From Leisingera daeponensis DSM 23529 (lineage in GTDB: Bacteria > Pseudomonadota > Alphaproteobacteria > Rhodobacterales > Rhodobacteraceae): 64,000 nt of DNA. The notes under the pieces are model-generated. The model was given only the letters and a program-made list of their open reading frames with translations, did no database searches and had not been told where the DNA came from. Both the position numbers and the translations under genes were made by a program. This document shows, piece by piece, positions 42,344-51,233 of this stretch. The stretch covers positions 225-64,224 of the forward strand of contig NZ_KI421500.1 of the NCBI RefSeq assembly GCF_000473145.1, given 5' to 3'. Numbering within the stretch: position 1 is the stretch's first letter; each line of letters starts with the position of its first letter.

Positions 42344-43195
42344 TCAGCGGCGGTTCCAGGCGCGGCTCAGCCCCTCCAGCGCCATGCGGCCGGGATCGGC
42401 AAGGGTGACCGGCAGCGCCTGGGCCTCCAGTGCCGCCCCGTAGAGCGCCTGCAGCGGCGGCTCTGCGATCAGCGCCAGGTTCTGGCCCAGCCAGTAAGGC
42501 CGCGCTGCCGCCAGTTCAGCGCCAAGCAGCAGGCCCCAGATCCGGGCGCGCGCGGCGGCCGCGGGCAGCTCATCCAGAACCGACGAAGCCTGGACCGCCG
42601 CCAGCCGGGCCGCCAGCTGTTCCGGCCTGGCAATCCCGTCCGCTGCCGCCTCCGCCAGCGCCGCCTTGTCCCAGCCGCCCGCTGCCTCCAGTCCCATCGC
42701 CTGCGCCGCTGCCTGCGCCATCTGGCCGGTCAGGGCGCTTTGGAAGCTGACCGCCTCGCGGGCGCTGACCTGCACCCAGTGGGTCACCGCTCCGGGCAGG
42801 CACACCACCCCGTCCCAGTCCGGGTTCAGCTGCAGGAAACCGCTGAGCCGGGCCAGCGCGCCCTGCATCACGCCGCAGGGCGCCGCCTGGCGCAGACCGG
42901 GCAGGGCGTGGATCTCCAGCCCGTCCAGCCGGGTTTCGCCCAGCGGCAAACCGGCGGGCACCGCCGGGACCGGATGCGGCGGCAAGAGGGAGCTGCCGCC
43001 CAGCACGACCGGGCAGATCGCGCCGCTCACGGCCTGGCGCAGCGCCGCGGCCAGCGCGGCAGGGCTCCCGTCCGGCAGCTGCAGCACCTGCGCCGGAGCT
43101 GCGGCCGGCGCGCCGGGGGTCACAGACCAGGCGGTGAGCGTCAGCCCGTCCAGATTGGCAGCCAGCCAGCCGGCCGCGCTTTGGGGAGGGTGCAT
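42344..43195 (-). CDS. dgoK: 2-dehydro-3-deoxygalactonokinase family protein
   Basis: 283 aa. Family segments: a CGVMQGALARLSGFLQ region, VVCLPGAVTHWVQV (PGTHSKW block), SFQSALTGQMAQ (TGE-like block) and RARIWGLLLGAELAAAR near the end. It would phosphorylate 2-keto-3-deoxygalactonate in sugar-acid breakdown, but several family residues are altered (PGTHS to PGAVTH, TGE to TGQ), so the activity may differ. Divergent from the AraC-type gene. Confidence 0.7.
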   Translation of the reverse strand: MHPPQSAAGWLAANLDGLTLTAWSVTPGAPAAAPAQVLQLPDGSPAALAAALRQAVSGAICPVVLGGSSLLPPHPVPAVPAGLPLGETRLDGLEIHALPGLRQAAPCGVMQGALARLSGFLQLNPDWDGVVCLPGAVTHWVQVSAREAVSFQSALTGQMAQAAAQAMGLEAAGGWDKAALAEAAADGIARPEQLAARLAAVQASSVLDELPAAAARARIWGLLLGAELAAARPYWLGQNLALIAEPPLQALYGAALEAQALPVTLADPGRMALEGLSRAWNRR

Positions 43196-43551
43196 GATGT
43201 CCTCATTTCTCTGCCATGGCTTTGCCGGCGGTTATGGCGGTGATTCCCGGTCCCGGCAAGGGCGCGGCGCGCAGCCGTACAGCCGCAAATACCCGTAAGG
43301 AGAGGTGTCTGTCCGCAGGTATGCGCGTCATAGGCTAAAACGCAGGCCATTTCTGCAAAAGACAGGCCGCGCAGCGCTGCGCCCGGCGCGCAATATCCAG
43401 TACGGTGAGAGCGCCGGGCCCGGGCTCTGCCTGTCCTCCCGGCCGGCTGCCGCACCGGACGGCCGCGCGTGACTGACCCCGCCAATCCGGAACACGGGTT
43501 GCACCGTAAACACTGAAACAGGCCGTGACAGCAACAGGAGAGACCGCAAAC

Positions 43552-44568
43552 ATGCCCGCCGCACCGGTACCGCACAATGCCATATTTGCCCAGCTCGCCG
43601 CGCGTCACCTGCTGACCCAGGGGTTCACTCCCGCCGCCGTGTTTGCCGGCACCGGTTTCGGCCAGGCCCTGCTGAACCAGGAAGAGCCTGCCGCCCCCTT
43701 CGATGCGATCGCCGGTTTCTTCAGCCGCGCTGCGGAGCTGACCGGCGATCCGCTGTTCGGCTTCCGCCTCGGTTGCGCCAGCGACCTGCGGCTGGCCGGT
43801 CTCTTGGGCTATATCGCCCGCACCTCGCCGACCGCGGGCTGCTTCCTGCGCAACATCGCGCGCTATGCCGGGGTGATGAGCGACGCCTGGGACGTGGACA
43901 CATCCCGGCTTGCCTCGCACGGAGAGTTCGCCTGGTCCTGCACGGCCGCGTCCGGCCAGCAGACGCACCAGTATATCGAATTCCTCGCAGCGCTGTTCTT
44001 TTCCGCTCTGCGCGAGGCCGCCGGAACGCGGATCGAGCCGCAGGAGGCGGCCTTTGTCCACCAGCGCCGCCGCGGCGCCGAGGAGATGGCGGCCTTTTTC
44101 GGCTGCCCGGTTCGGTTCGGGGCTCCGGCCAGCCGCATTGTGTTCAAACCCGAAGACCTGGATCTGCCGCTGGCCAGCGGCGACCGCCTTCTGCTGCGGG
44201 TGCTGCGCGCCTTTGGCGACCAGATGCTGCACGGGCGCGGGCTGGGGCGCAAAAGCACCGACCTGACGGCGCAGGTCGAAGAAGCGGTGTCCGCCCGGCT
44301 GTCCGGCGGCACCGCATCGCTGGCGAATGTGGCGGCGGATCTGGGCATGAGCCCGCGCACCCTGTCGCGCAAGCTGGCCCGGGCTGGCACCAGCTACTTC
44401 ACCGTTCTTGAGGAATTGCGCAAGGCACTGGCGATCCGCTATCTGCGGGAGACCAGGCTGCCGCTCTCCGAGATCGCCTTTTTGCTGGGCTATTCCGGGC
44501 TGAACAGCTTCAGCGAGGCTTTCCGGCGCTGGACCGGGCAAAGCCCGGGGCAGTTCCGCGGCGGCTGA
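43552..44568 (+). CDS. AraC-family regulator with OruR/arabinose-binding-like N-terminal domain
   Basis: 338 aa from the ATG at 43552, with GGAGAG 9 bp upstream (a GTG at 43525 is in frame). The N-terminal domain of about 200 residues has the Arabinose_bd pattern (DPLFGFRLGCASDLRLAGLLGY). The C-terminal double HTH reads NVAADLGMSPRTLSRKL and LSEIAFLLGYSGLNSFSEAFRRWTG. It may regulate the divergent dgoK-like gene; the inducer is unknown. Confidence 0.85.
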   Translation: MPAAPVPHNAIFAQLAARHLLTQGFTPAAVFAGTGFGQALLNQEEPAAPFDAIAGFFSRAAELTGDPLFGFRLGCASDLRLAGLLGYIARTSPTAGCFLRNIARYAGVMSDAWDVDTSRLASHGEFAWSCTAASGQQTHQYIEFLAALFFSALREAAGTRIEPQEAAFVHQRRRGAEEMAAFFGCPVRFGAPASRIVFKPEDLDLPLASGDRLLLRVLRAFGDQMLHGRGLGRKSTDLTAQVEEAVSARLSGGTASLANVAADLGMSPRTLSRKLARAGTSYFTVLEELRKALAIRYLRETRLPLSEIAFLLGYSGLNSFSEAFRRWTGQSPGQFRGG

Positions 44569-44956
44569 CCGGCTGAGACCGGGCGGTATCAGCAGCGATT
44601 CTGCCCCTGATTTCACCGGCTTGGGAACAATTCCGCAATCTTTCCCGGCATTGTTTCCGCTCTCATCGCCGTTTTGTGGCTTTTTTCGGGCTTTCCCGGC
44701 TCCTCGCCACAATTTGCGCGAATTTTCTAAAATTTAGTTTAATTAGGGGTGACTGCAGAAACGCAGTGCCGCCAGGGGATTAGGCGGCCAACAAGAACGG
44801 CGCGGGCGCGTGGGGGCGCGCCCCGTTTTGGAACCTGAAAATCAGTAGTGGTGTTCTGCCGCCGATGGCGCGCGGGAGGCCGGTTTGAGTTTATACACGG
44901 CCGCCTCGTCAAGGGGGTGGTCCAGCCGGTTTCAGGCTGGGTAGCGGGGGTTTACA
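44569..44956. other. Leader or small-RNA candidate region before the polysaccharide genes
   Basis: An AT-rich patch (44718-44748, promoter-like TTTAGTTTAATTAGG) is followed by small stems (ACTGC/GCAGT near 44751-44768; GCCGCC/GGCGGC near 44768-44790). A GC-rich hairpin with GGGGCGCGCCCC and a TTTT run follows near 44813-44830. That order resembles a short transcript with its own terminator, or an attenuated leader for the ExoY-like gene. No ORF is convincing. Confidence 0.35.
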
Positions 44957-45754
44957 ATGAAAGATTTGGTTCCCGGAGGGGCGGGGCTGTCTTTTGTGCA
45001 GTTTGAGCAGGACACCGGGGGCGCCACTCTGCCTCACCGGCCTCTGCAGCATCTGCGCTTGCAGCCGATCAACATGAATGCAGGCCTGACCGGCTTCGCG
45101 GCGGCGGGACGGCCTGTTGCCCGGCCCGGCCGCCGGGCTGGCGGCAGCGGCTACCGGATCGCAGGCAAGCGGGCCCTGGACCTGCTGCTGGCCATCCTCA
45201 GCCTGCCGCTGACGCTGCCGGTTGTCGCACTCTGCGCCGCCGCGCTGTGGCTGGAGGGCGGGCGGCCGTTTTACACCCAGCCGCGTCTGGGCCGCGGCGG
45301 CAAGGTGTTCCGCATCCTGAAGCTGCGCACCATGGTGCGCGACGCCGATGCCTTGCTGCAGCACTATCTGGACAGCGACCCTGCCTTGCGCCGGGAATGG
45401 CAGGACACCCAGAAGCTCAAGAACGATCCGCGCATCACCCCGGTCGGGCGGCTGCTGCGCATGACCTCTCTGGATGAGCTGCCGCAGCTTTGGAACGTCT
45501 TCAAAGGCGACATGAGCCTGGTCGGCCCGCGCCCGATGATGCCGGAACAGCTGCCGCTTTACGGTGATGCTGCCGCCTATTTCGCGCTGCGTCCGGGGAT
45601 CACCGGCGTCTGGCAGGTCTCTGTGCGCAACGAAGGCAGCTTTGACAGCCGCGTGCGGGCCGATGTCGAGTACCGGGACGGGCTGTCTCTGGGCCGCGAC
45701 CTGGGGCTGATCTGGCGCACCTTTGGCGTGGTGATGAAGGGGACGGGATATTAA
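44957..45754 (+). CDS. ExoY-like undecaprenyl-phosphate sugar phosphotransferase
   Basis: 265 aa. An N-terminal disordered stretch of about 65 residues is followed by a membrane helix (ALDLLLAILSLPLTLPVVAL) and the bacterial sugar transferase domain: KLRTMVRDAD, DPRITPVGRLLRMTSLDELPQ, GDMSLVGPRPMMPE and ALRPGITGVWQV. It loads the first sugar phosphate onto undecaprenyl phosphate, starting a polysaccharide repeat unit. First gene of a short plus-strand exopolysaccharide group. Confidence 0.9.
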   Translation: MKDLVPGGAGLSFVQFEQDTGGATLPHRPLQHLRLQPINMNAGLTGFAAAGRPVARPGRRAGGSGYRIAGKRALDLLLAILSLPLTLPVVALCAAALWLEGGRPFYTQPRLGRGGKVFRILKLRTMVRDADALLQHYLDSDPALRREWQDTQKLKNDPRITPVGRLLRMTSLDELPQLWNVFKGDMSLVGPRPMMPEQLPLYGDAAAYFALRPGITGVWQVSVRNEGSFDSRVRADVEYRDGLSLGRDLGLIWRTFGVVMKGTGY

Positions 45755-45913
45755 CTTCTGTCTGATCCTATGCAGACCCGCCATCCGGGCCTGGCAGCAG
45801 ATCAGCCAGCCATTGCGGAGGGCAGGCTTGTGAAGCATTTTGCGATATCAGGGGCGTGCGGCGCCATCCCGGCCCGCGGCCCGCATACGGGACTGGAAGA
45901 CGATGAGGATGGC

Positions 45914-46765
45914 ATGAGCGAGCATGGCTTCAAGCGGTTCCGCCGCCGCCGTGCGCCGGCGGCGGACATGCCGTCTGCCGACGGCGGCACCGGCCCTGCG
46001 GAGCCGCCGCAGCTGGCTGCACCCGCTACGCCGCCGCAGGCGCAGCTGCCGGCCCGTCTGCCGGAACCCTGGGACCGGATCCGCCAGGTGCCGTTCGGCA
46101 AGGGCGCTGAGCCGGCCGCGCAGCTGCCGCTGGTCAGCCGGTTCCGGACCTCGCCTGCGGCCAAGTCCTTTGACCTCCTGCGCACCCGGCTGCTGCACAG
46201 CCTGAAGGCGCGCGGCTGGAACCGGGTCGCGGTAACGGCGCCCGCGGCGGGCTGCGGCACCACCTTCTCGGCGGTCAATCTGGCGCTCAGCCTGGCCCGG
46301 GTGCCGGGCAGCCGCACCATCCTGATGGACCTGAACTTCCGCCGCCCCGGCATGGCCCGGGCGCTGGGGATTGAGGCGCAGGGCGATTTGTCCGCCTTCC
46401 TGTCCGGAAGCACCCGGATCGAAGACCAGCTCGTGCGCCCGCTGCCATCGCTGGCGGTTGGCCTTAACCGGAGCGCGGATCAGAATGCGGCGGAACTGCT
46501 GCAGAGCGGAAGCTGCGCCGAGGCGCTGGACGCCATGATGCTGCGCTCGGGCGCCGATACCGCGCTGTTCGACCTGCCGCCGGTGCTGGAGCATGACGAC
46601 ACCGCGGCCTTCCTGCCGCAGGTGGACGCGGTGCTGCTGATCTCTGATGGCACCAGCACCACCGCCGCGCAGCTGGCCGCCTGCGAAAAAATGCTGGCCG
46701 GCCATACAGAGCTTCTGGGTGTGGTGCTGAACCGGGCGCGAAGCACGGACAGCCCGCTGAACTGA
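45914..46765 (+). CDS. BY-kinase/CpsD-like protein with altered Walker A
   Basis: 283 aa from the ATG at 45914 (GAGGA upstream). A proline/arginine-rich N-terminus is followed by a P-loop domain. In the family the loop reads GEGKST; here it reads AAGCGTTFSAVNLA, without the lysine. Walker A' is preserved as TILMDLNFRRPGMA, and LFDLPPVLEHDDTA is the Walker B region. The protein lacks a tyrosine-rich tail. It probably assists the Wzz-like partner (46918-48168) structurally; kinase activity is doubtful. Confidence 0.75.
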   Translation: MSEHGFKRFRRRRAPAADMPSADGGTGPAEPPQLAAPATPPQAQLPARLPEPWDRIRQVPFGKGAEPAAQLPLVSRFRTSPAAKSFDLLRTRLLHSLKARGWNRVAVTAPAAGCGTTFSAVNLALSLARVPGSRTILMDLNFRRPGMARALGIEAQGDLSAFLSGSTRIEDQLVRPLPSLAVGLNRSADQNAAELLQSGSCAEALDAMMLRSGADTALFDLPPVLEHDDTAAFLPQVDAVLLISDGTSTTAAQLAACEKMLAGHTELLGVVLNRARSTDSPLN

Positions 46766-46917
46766 CCATCCCGGCGTCATAGTTTTGCCCGGTTGCTGTG
46801 GTCAGACTCCGGGCGCGGTCCGCTGCAGGGCGGGCCGATCCGGCACAGCCAGCAGCCAGGGGCAGCCGGCACAGGCGACGGGCACTGGGCAACGGGCAGG
46901 GGCAAGAGAGCAGGAAG

Positions 46918-48168
46918 ATGGGGCCGATTTACTCGCTAGGCGACTTTTGGGACATGGTGCGGCGCAGACTGTTCACCATCGTCTGCGTTTTTATCCTGGG
47001 CTGCCTCGTCTCGCTTTGGTTCGCCGCCAGCCAGCAGCATGAGTATGAGACCGCCGAGGTGCTGCAGGTCACCCAGCCGCAGATCGCGGGCGAGCTGGCC
47101 AAATCCACCGTCGAGGGCTCTTCCGCGCGGCGCATGCAGCTGATCGAGCAGCGCCTGATGGCCCGCGGCACGGTGCTGGAAGTCATCGAAAAATTCGGCC
47201 TTTATGCGGATATGGAAGCGCTGACCCAGCTTCAGAAAGTGGCGCTCCTGCGCGAGTCGGTGCGGATCACCGGCGTCGCTGCCGCCCGCGAAGGCTTTGC
47301 CGATGATGGCACCATTTCGGTGCTGACCATCACCGCCCGGATGCCCACCGCCGAACAGGCGCAGCAGGTCGCCAGCGAATTCGGCCGCCGCACGATTGAG
47401 CTGAGCGTCGCCACCCGCATTGATCAGGCCCGCGAAACCCTCAGCTTCTTTGCCGGCAAGGAAGCCGCGCTGGCCGATCAGGTCGCCGCGCTGGAAGATG
47501 AAATCGCGGCCTACCGCAACGAAAATGACGTGACCTTGCCGGGCACCATCGAATTCCGCCGGGCAGAGATCGCAGCCCTGAACGAAGGCCTTCTGGAAAT
47601 CGCCCGCGAACGGATCGAAATCCGCCGCGCCGCGGATCAGGCGCTGGCCACCGAACGCCCCGCCACCGCCCGCCGGTTGCAGGAGGAAGCGGAGCAGAAC
47701 CTGGCCACGCTGGACGCGCAGGAGCAGCTTTTGACCCGCCGCAGGGCCGGGCTTGAGGCGTCCTTGCAGACCACCCCGGAGGTGGAGCGGCGGCTGGGCG
47801 CCTATGACCGGCGGCTGGAGCAATTGCAGGCAGAGCTTGCGCAGATGACCGCCCGCCGCAACGAGGCAGAGGTGGGCTTCCGCCTGGAAACCGGCCGCCA
47901 GGCAGAGCGTCTGACGGTGATCGAACCGGCGCCGCTGCCGGATTACCCGGTGACCGGCGCCCGCAAGACCAAGGCGCTGATGGGGGCCGCGGCCAGCCTG
48001 CTGGCGGCGCTGCTGGCCGCCTTCCTGCAGGAACTGCGCCAGCCGGCGCTGCGCACAGCCGCGCAGATGGAGCGGGAAACCGGCCTGGTGCCCGTGGTTA
48101 CCATCCCGGTGATGGACACCCGCCCGCCGCGCCGCGCGCTGCTGGACCTGCTCAGGCGCAGAAGCTAG
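46918..48168 (+). CDS. Wzz/GumC-type polysaccharide chain-length protein
   Basis: 416 aa from the ATG at 46918 (AGGAAG immediately upstream). It has an N-terminal membrane helix (FTIVCVFILGCLVSLWFA), a long coiled-coil periplasmic region (about 180-350) and a proline-containing C-terminal helix (YPVTGARKTKALMGAAASLLAALLAAF) followed by a cytoplasmic tail. This is the polysaccharide co-polymerase topology. It works with the preceding BY-kinase-like protein. Confidence 0.85.
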   Translation: MGPIYSLGDFWDMVRRRLFTIVCVFILGCLVSLWFAASQQHEYETAEVLQVTQPQIAGELAKSTVEGSSARRMQLIEQRLMARGTVLEVIEKFGLYADMEALTQLQKVALLRESVRITGVAAAREGFADDGTISVLTITARMPTAEQAQQVASEFGRRTIELSVATRIDQARETLSFFAGKEAALADQVAALEDEIAAYRNENDVTLPGTIEFRRAEIAALNEGLLEIARERIEIRRAADQALATERPATARRLQEEAEQNLATLDAQEQLLTRRRAGLEASLQTTPEVERRLGAYDRRLEQLQAELAQMTARRNEAEVGFRLETGRQAERLTVIEPAPLPDYPVTGARKTKALMGAAASLLAALLAAFLQELRQPALRTAAQMERETGLVPVVTIPVMDTRPPRRALLDLLRRRS

Positions 48169-48250
48169 GCATCAGGCACCTTCTCCCGGCAGCCCGCGGC
48201 AGGGCACTGCCCTCAGAGCGCGTTTGCGATGCAGGCGTCTATGGCGGTGC

Positions 48251-49621
48251 CTAAGGGGTGCCAAGAGCAGCTGCCATTGCAGCGACTTCCGGCCAGTGGC
48301 AGCTCAGCGCGGCTCCGCCTGCCGCAACCGTCAGCAGCGCATAGCCCGCATCATGCAGCGGATCCCAGACATGGTGGCGGCGCGCCAGCCGCACCAGCAC
48401 CGGATAGGCGGCCAGCATCGCCAGCCCCAGCGCTGCAATGCCGCCCGCCAGGCCGAACCACACCACGCCGCCCAGGAACAGCGCTGTCTGCAGGCAGGCG
48501 CGCGCGGCTGAGAACACAAAGAACCCGCGGCTGTCGCCCGCCGCCAGCGCCGCCTGGTCATAGGTCATGGTGATCACCGCAGGCGCCAGCGCCAGCGCAA
48601 TCAGCACGATCATCGGCCCGGCCTGCACATAGCGGTCATCATACAAGAGCTGCACCAGCCACGGCCCGGCCCAGGCCATCGCCAGCAGCATCGCCAGGAT
48701 CGCTGCCGTCAGCCCGCCGCGCAGCTGCCGCTGCCGCCGCAGGTTCTCGGGCGCTTCCTGCGCGGGCTTGTCGCGATAGACCGGGATCATCAGCCGCTGG
48801 TTCACCGCATGGCCCAGCAGCATCGGGAAGCTCGCCAGGAAATAGCCGATGTTATAGATCCCCAGCACTTCCAGCGGCACGAACTTACCCAGGATCGCCC
48901 TGTCCCCCTGCGAGGTCAGGAACCAGAAGGCGGTGGACAGGAAAATCCACTTGCCGAAATGGATCAGCTCCTGCGCGGCGGCCTTCTCCCAGCGGAACCG
49001 GTTGGCCGCGCCCGGCAGGCCGAAATGGCACAGGGCCAGCTTGGCCGCAGCCTGGATCACCCCGCCCAGAACCAGTGCAATCACCGACTGCGTTGCCAGC
49101 GCCAGCGCAATCATCGCCGCCAGCCCGATCACCTGGCCGCCCAGGTCCAGCACCGTGACCCGCCCCGCCAGCAGATGCCGGTGCGCGGTTTCGATCCGTG
49201 TCGGGTTAAAGCCGGCAATCGCCAGCCCGGCGCCTGCAACAGGCAGGTAAACCAGCAGCTCCGGCGCGCCATAAAACGCCGCCGCGGGCCAGGCCAGCAG
49301 CGCCGTCAGCGCCCACAGGCCAAAGCCGCGGATCACCTGAATGGTCCAGGCCGTGTCCAGAAACGCCGGATCATCCCCCCGTTTGTTCTGGGCAATCGAC
49401 GGCCCGATGCCAACGTCCGAAAACAGCGATAGCCCCACCGTCACCACGGTGACCAGCGCCATCAGGCCGAAGGCCTCGGGAAACAGGATGCGGGTCAGAA
49501 TCAGGTTGGACGCCAGCCGCAGGGCCTGGCTGCCGCCATAGCCGATCATCAGCCACGAGGCCGAGCGCAGCACCCGCGCTGCCATCCCCTGGCCTGCAAA
49601 ATGCGATGCAACCCGCTGCAT
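48251..49621 (-). CDS. Wzx-like oligosaccharide flippase
   Basis: 456 aa with about 12-14 membrane segments and the family N-terminus (SASWLMIGYGGSQALRLASNLILTRILFPEAFGLMALV), including LTRLLxPExFG-type residues. It belongs to the lipopolysaccharide/teichoic acid exporter branch and would flip lipid-linked repeat units. It is convergent with the Wzz-like gene and divergent from the GT4 gene. Confidence 0.88.
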   Translation of the reverse strand: MQRVASHFAGQGMAARVLRSASWLMIGYGGSQALRLASNLILTRILFPEAFGLMALVTVVTVGLSLFSDVGIGPSIAQNKRGDDPAFLDTAWTIQVIRGFGLWALTALLAWPAAAFYGAPELLVYLPVAGAGLAIAGFNPTRIETAHRHLLAGRVTVLDLGGQVIGLAAMIALALATQSVIALVLGGVIQAAAKLALCHFGLPGAANRFRWEKAAAQELIHFGKWIFLSTAFWFLTSQGDRAILGKFVPLEVLGIYNIGYFLASFPMLLGHAVNQRLMIPVYRDKPAQEAPENLRRQRQLRGGLTAAILAMLLAMAWAGPWLVQLLYDDRYVQAGPMIVLIALALAPAVITMTYDQAALAAGDSRGFFVFSAARACLQTALFLGGVVWFGLAGGIAALGLAMLAAYPVLVRLARRHHVWDPLHDAGYALLTVAAGGAALSCHWPEVAAMAAALGTP

Positions 49622-49860
49622 GTTCTATAAGGCCCCCCAACGTCCGGTACCGCAGGCTAGGGAGGCGGGGCAGGGGCGTCAATCGCGGGGACGCCAACGG
49701 TGCAGCAGACAGCTTCAGCAGCCCGGATCCGCAGAACAATCCCGCCACCTGTGCCGCATTCTCCACGCCTGCGCGACAAGCGGAAGGGGGTGCTGGGCAA
49801 GCCGCGAAACCGCCGCTAACCTGCGGCGGACACTTGCCTTTTTACACGGATTTTTCAGCA

Positions 49861-51066
49861 TTGAAGATCGCCTATGTCCTGAACACCTATCCGCAGCCGT
49901 CGCACAGCTTCATCCGCCGCGAGCTGCAGGCGCTGGAACGTCAGGGCGTGGACATCCTGCGTCTGGCGATGCGCCCCTCCGGCGCAGCCCTGGCAGATCC
50001 CGGCGATCAGGCCGAGGCGTCGCGCACGGAGTATGTTCTGAAGGCCGGGGCCGGGCGTCTGCTGGCGGGTTTGGCACGGGAGACGGCGGCGCCGGCCCGG
50101 TTCGGGCAGGCGCTGAAGCTGGCGCTGAAACTGGCGCGGGCCTCCGGCAAGGGCGTCCTGCGGCACCTGATCTACCTGGCCGAGGCAGCCTATGTGAAAC
50201 AGCGCTGCGCAGCTGAAGGCGTGCAGCACATGCACGCGCATTTCGGCACCAATTCCGCGGCGGTTGCGATGCTGGCGCATGTTCTGGGCGGTCCGGGTTA
50301 CAGCTTCACCGTGCACGGGCCGGAGGAGTTCGACGCACCCCACGCCCTGTCGCTGGGCGAAAAGATCAACCGGGCCAGGTTCACCGTGGCCGTCAGCAGT
50401 TTCGGCAAAAGCCAGCTCAGCCGCTGGGCTGCGTTCGGCAAATGGGACAGCCTCAAAGTGGTGCATTGCGGCATCGAGCCGGACCGCTTCGCCGATCCCG
50501 CGCCGCTGCCGGAGGGGCCGCTGCGGCTGGCCGCCATCGGGCGCTTTGTCGAGCAGAAGGGCCAGATGGTGCTGGTCCGCGCCATGGCGCGCCTGGTGCA
50601 GGAGATCCCGGACCTGCATCTTGCGCTGATCGGCGACGGGGAGATGCGCGCGGATCTGGAAGCGGAGATTGCCACGCAAGGGCTGGGCGGAAACATAACC
50701 CTGACCGGATGGCTGGCGGAGGACGGCGTGCGGGCGGAGCTGGCCCGCGCCCACGCTCTGGTGATGCCCTCCTTTGCCGAAGGCCTGCCGATGGTGGTGA
50801 TGGAAGCAATGGCCGCCGCCCGTCCGGTGGTCGCGACATATATTGCCGGCACTCCGGAACTGGTCGTGCCGGAGCAGACCGGCTGGCTGGTGCCGGCCGG
50901 GGACGAGACCGCGCTGGCAGAGGCGGTGCGGGCGCTGGGGCAGATGCCGTCCGGCCGGCTCGCGGCCATGGGGCAGGCTGGCCGCGCCCGTGTTCTGGAC
51001 CGCCACGACAGCGCAGCCGAGGCAGAAAAACTCGCCGGATATTTCCGCAAAGCCATCTCAGAGTAG
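49861..51066 (+). CDS. GT4-family glycosyltransferase
   Basis: 401 aa from a TTG at 49861, chosen because LKIAYVLNTYPQPSHSF is the usual family N-terminus; no clear ribosome site is seen, and a TTG at 49834 is an alternative. GT-B fold features: HMHAHFGTNSA, GRFVEQKGQMVLVRA, and the nucleotide-sugar segment PSFAEGLPMVVMEAMAAARPVVAT (glutamates of the EX7E motif). It adds a sugar to a lipid-linked or secreted glycan. It ends 6 bp before the second structured repeat. Confidence 0.85.
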   Translation: MKIAYVLNTYPQPSHSFIRRELQALERQGVDILRLAMRPSGAALADPGDQAEASRTEYVLKAGAGRLLAGLARETAAPARFGQALKLALKLARASGKGVLRHLIYLAEAAYVKQRCAAEGVQHMHAHFGTNSAAVAMLAHVLGGPGYSFTVHGPEEFDAPHALSLGEKINRARFTVAVSSFGKSQLSRWAAFGKWDSLKVVHCGIEPDRFADPAPLPEGPLRLAAIGRFVEQKGQMVLVRAMARLVQEIPDLHLALIGDGEMRADLEAEIATQGLGGNITLTGWLAEDGVRAELARAHALVMPSFAEGLPMVVMEAMAAARPVVATYIAGTPELVVPEQTGWLVPAGDETALAEAVRALGQMPSGRLAAMGQAGRARVLDRHDSAAEAEKLAGYFRKAISE

Positions 51067-51071
51067 CCGCC

Positions 51072-51217
51072 AGAGCGCTCCCGCCCGCCGCCGCCGCATC
51101 CGCGGGATGCGCCGCTCCGGTTGGGCCAGGCTCAGCGCCAAGGGCGCTGAGCCTGGCCCAAGGCCGCCAAGGGTGCGCTGGCGCAGCCAGGGCATCCTGC
51201 GGGCGCGGGAGGGCTCT
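51072..51217. repeat. Structured palindromic repeat element, copy 2
   Basis: Outer arms AGAGCGCTCCCGCCCG (51072-51087) and 51200-51217 pair. The core TTGGGCCAGGCTCAGCGCC (51121-51139) pairs perfectly over 19 bp with 51143-51161 around the loop AAG. Flanks after the core (GGCCGCCAAGGG, GGCGCAGCC, CCTGCGGGCGCGGGAG) match copy 1 at 42118-42257, while the stem sequence differs. It fills the gap between convergent operons and could terminate both. Confidence 0.85.
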
Positions 51218-51233
51218 GCCTTGGCAACCGCAA

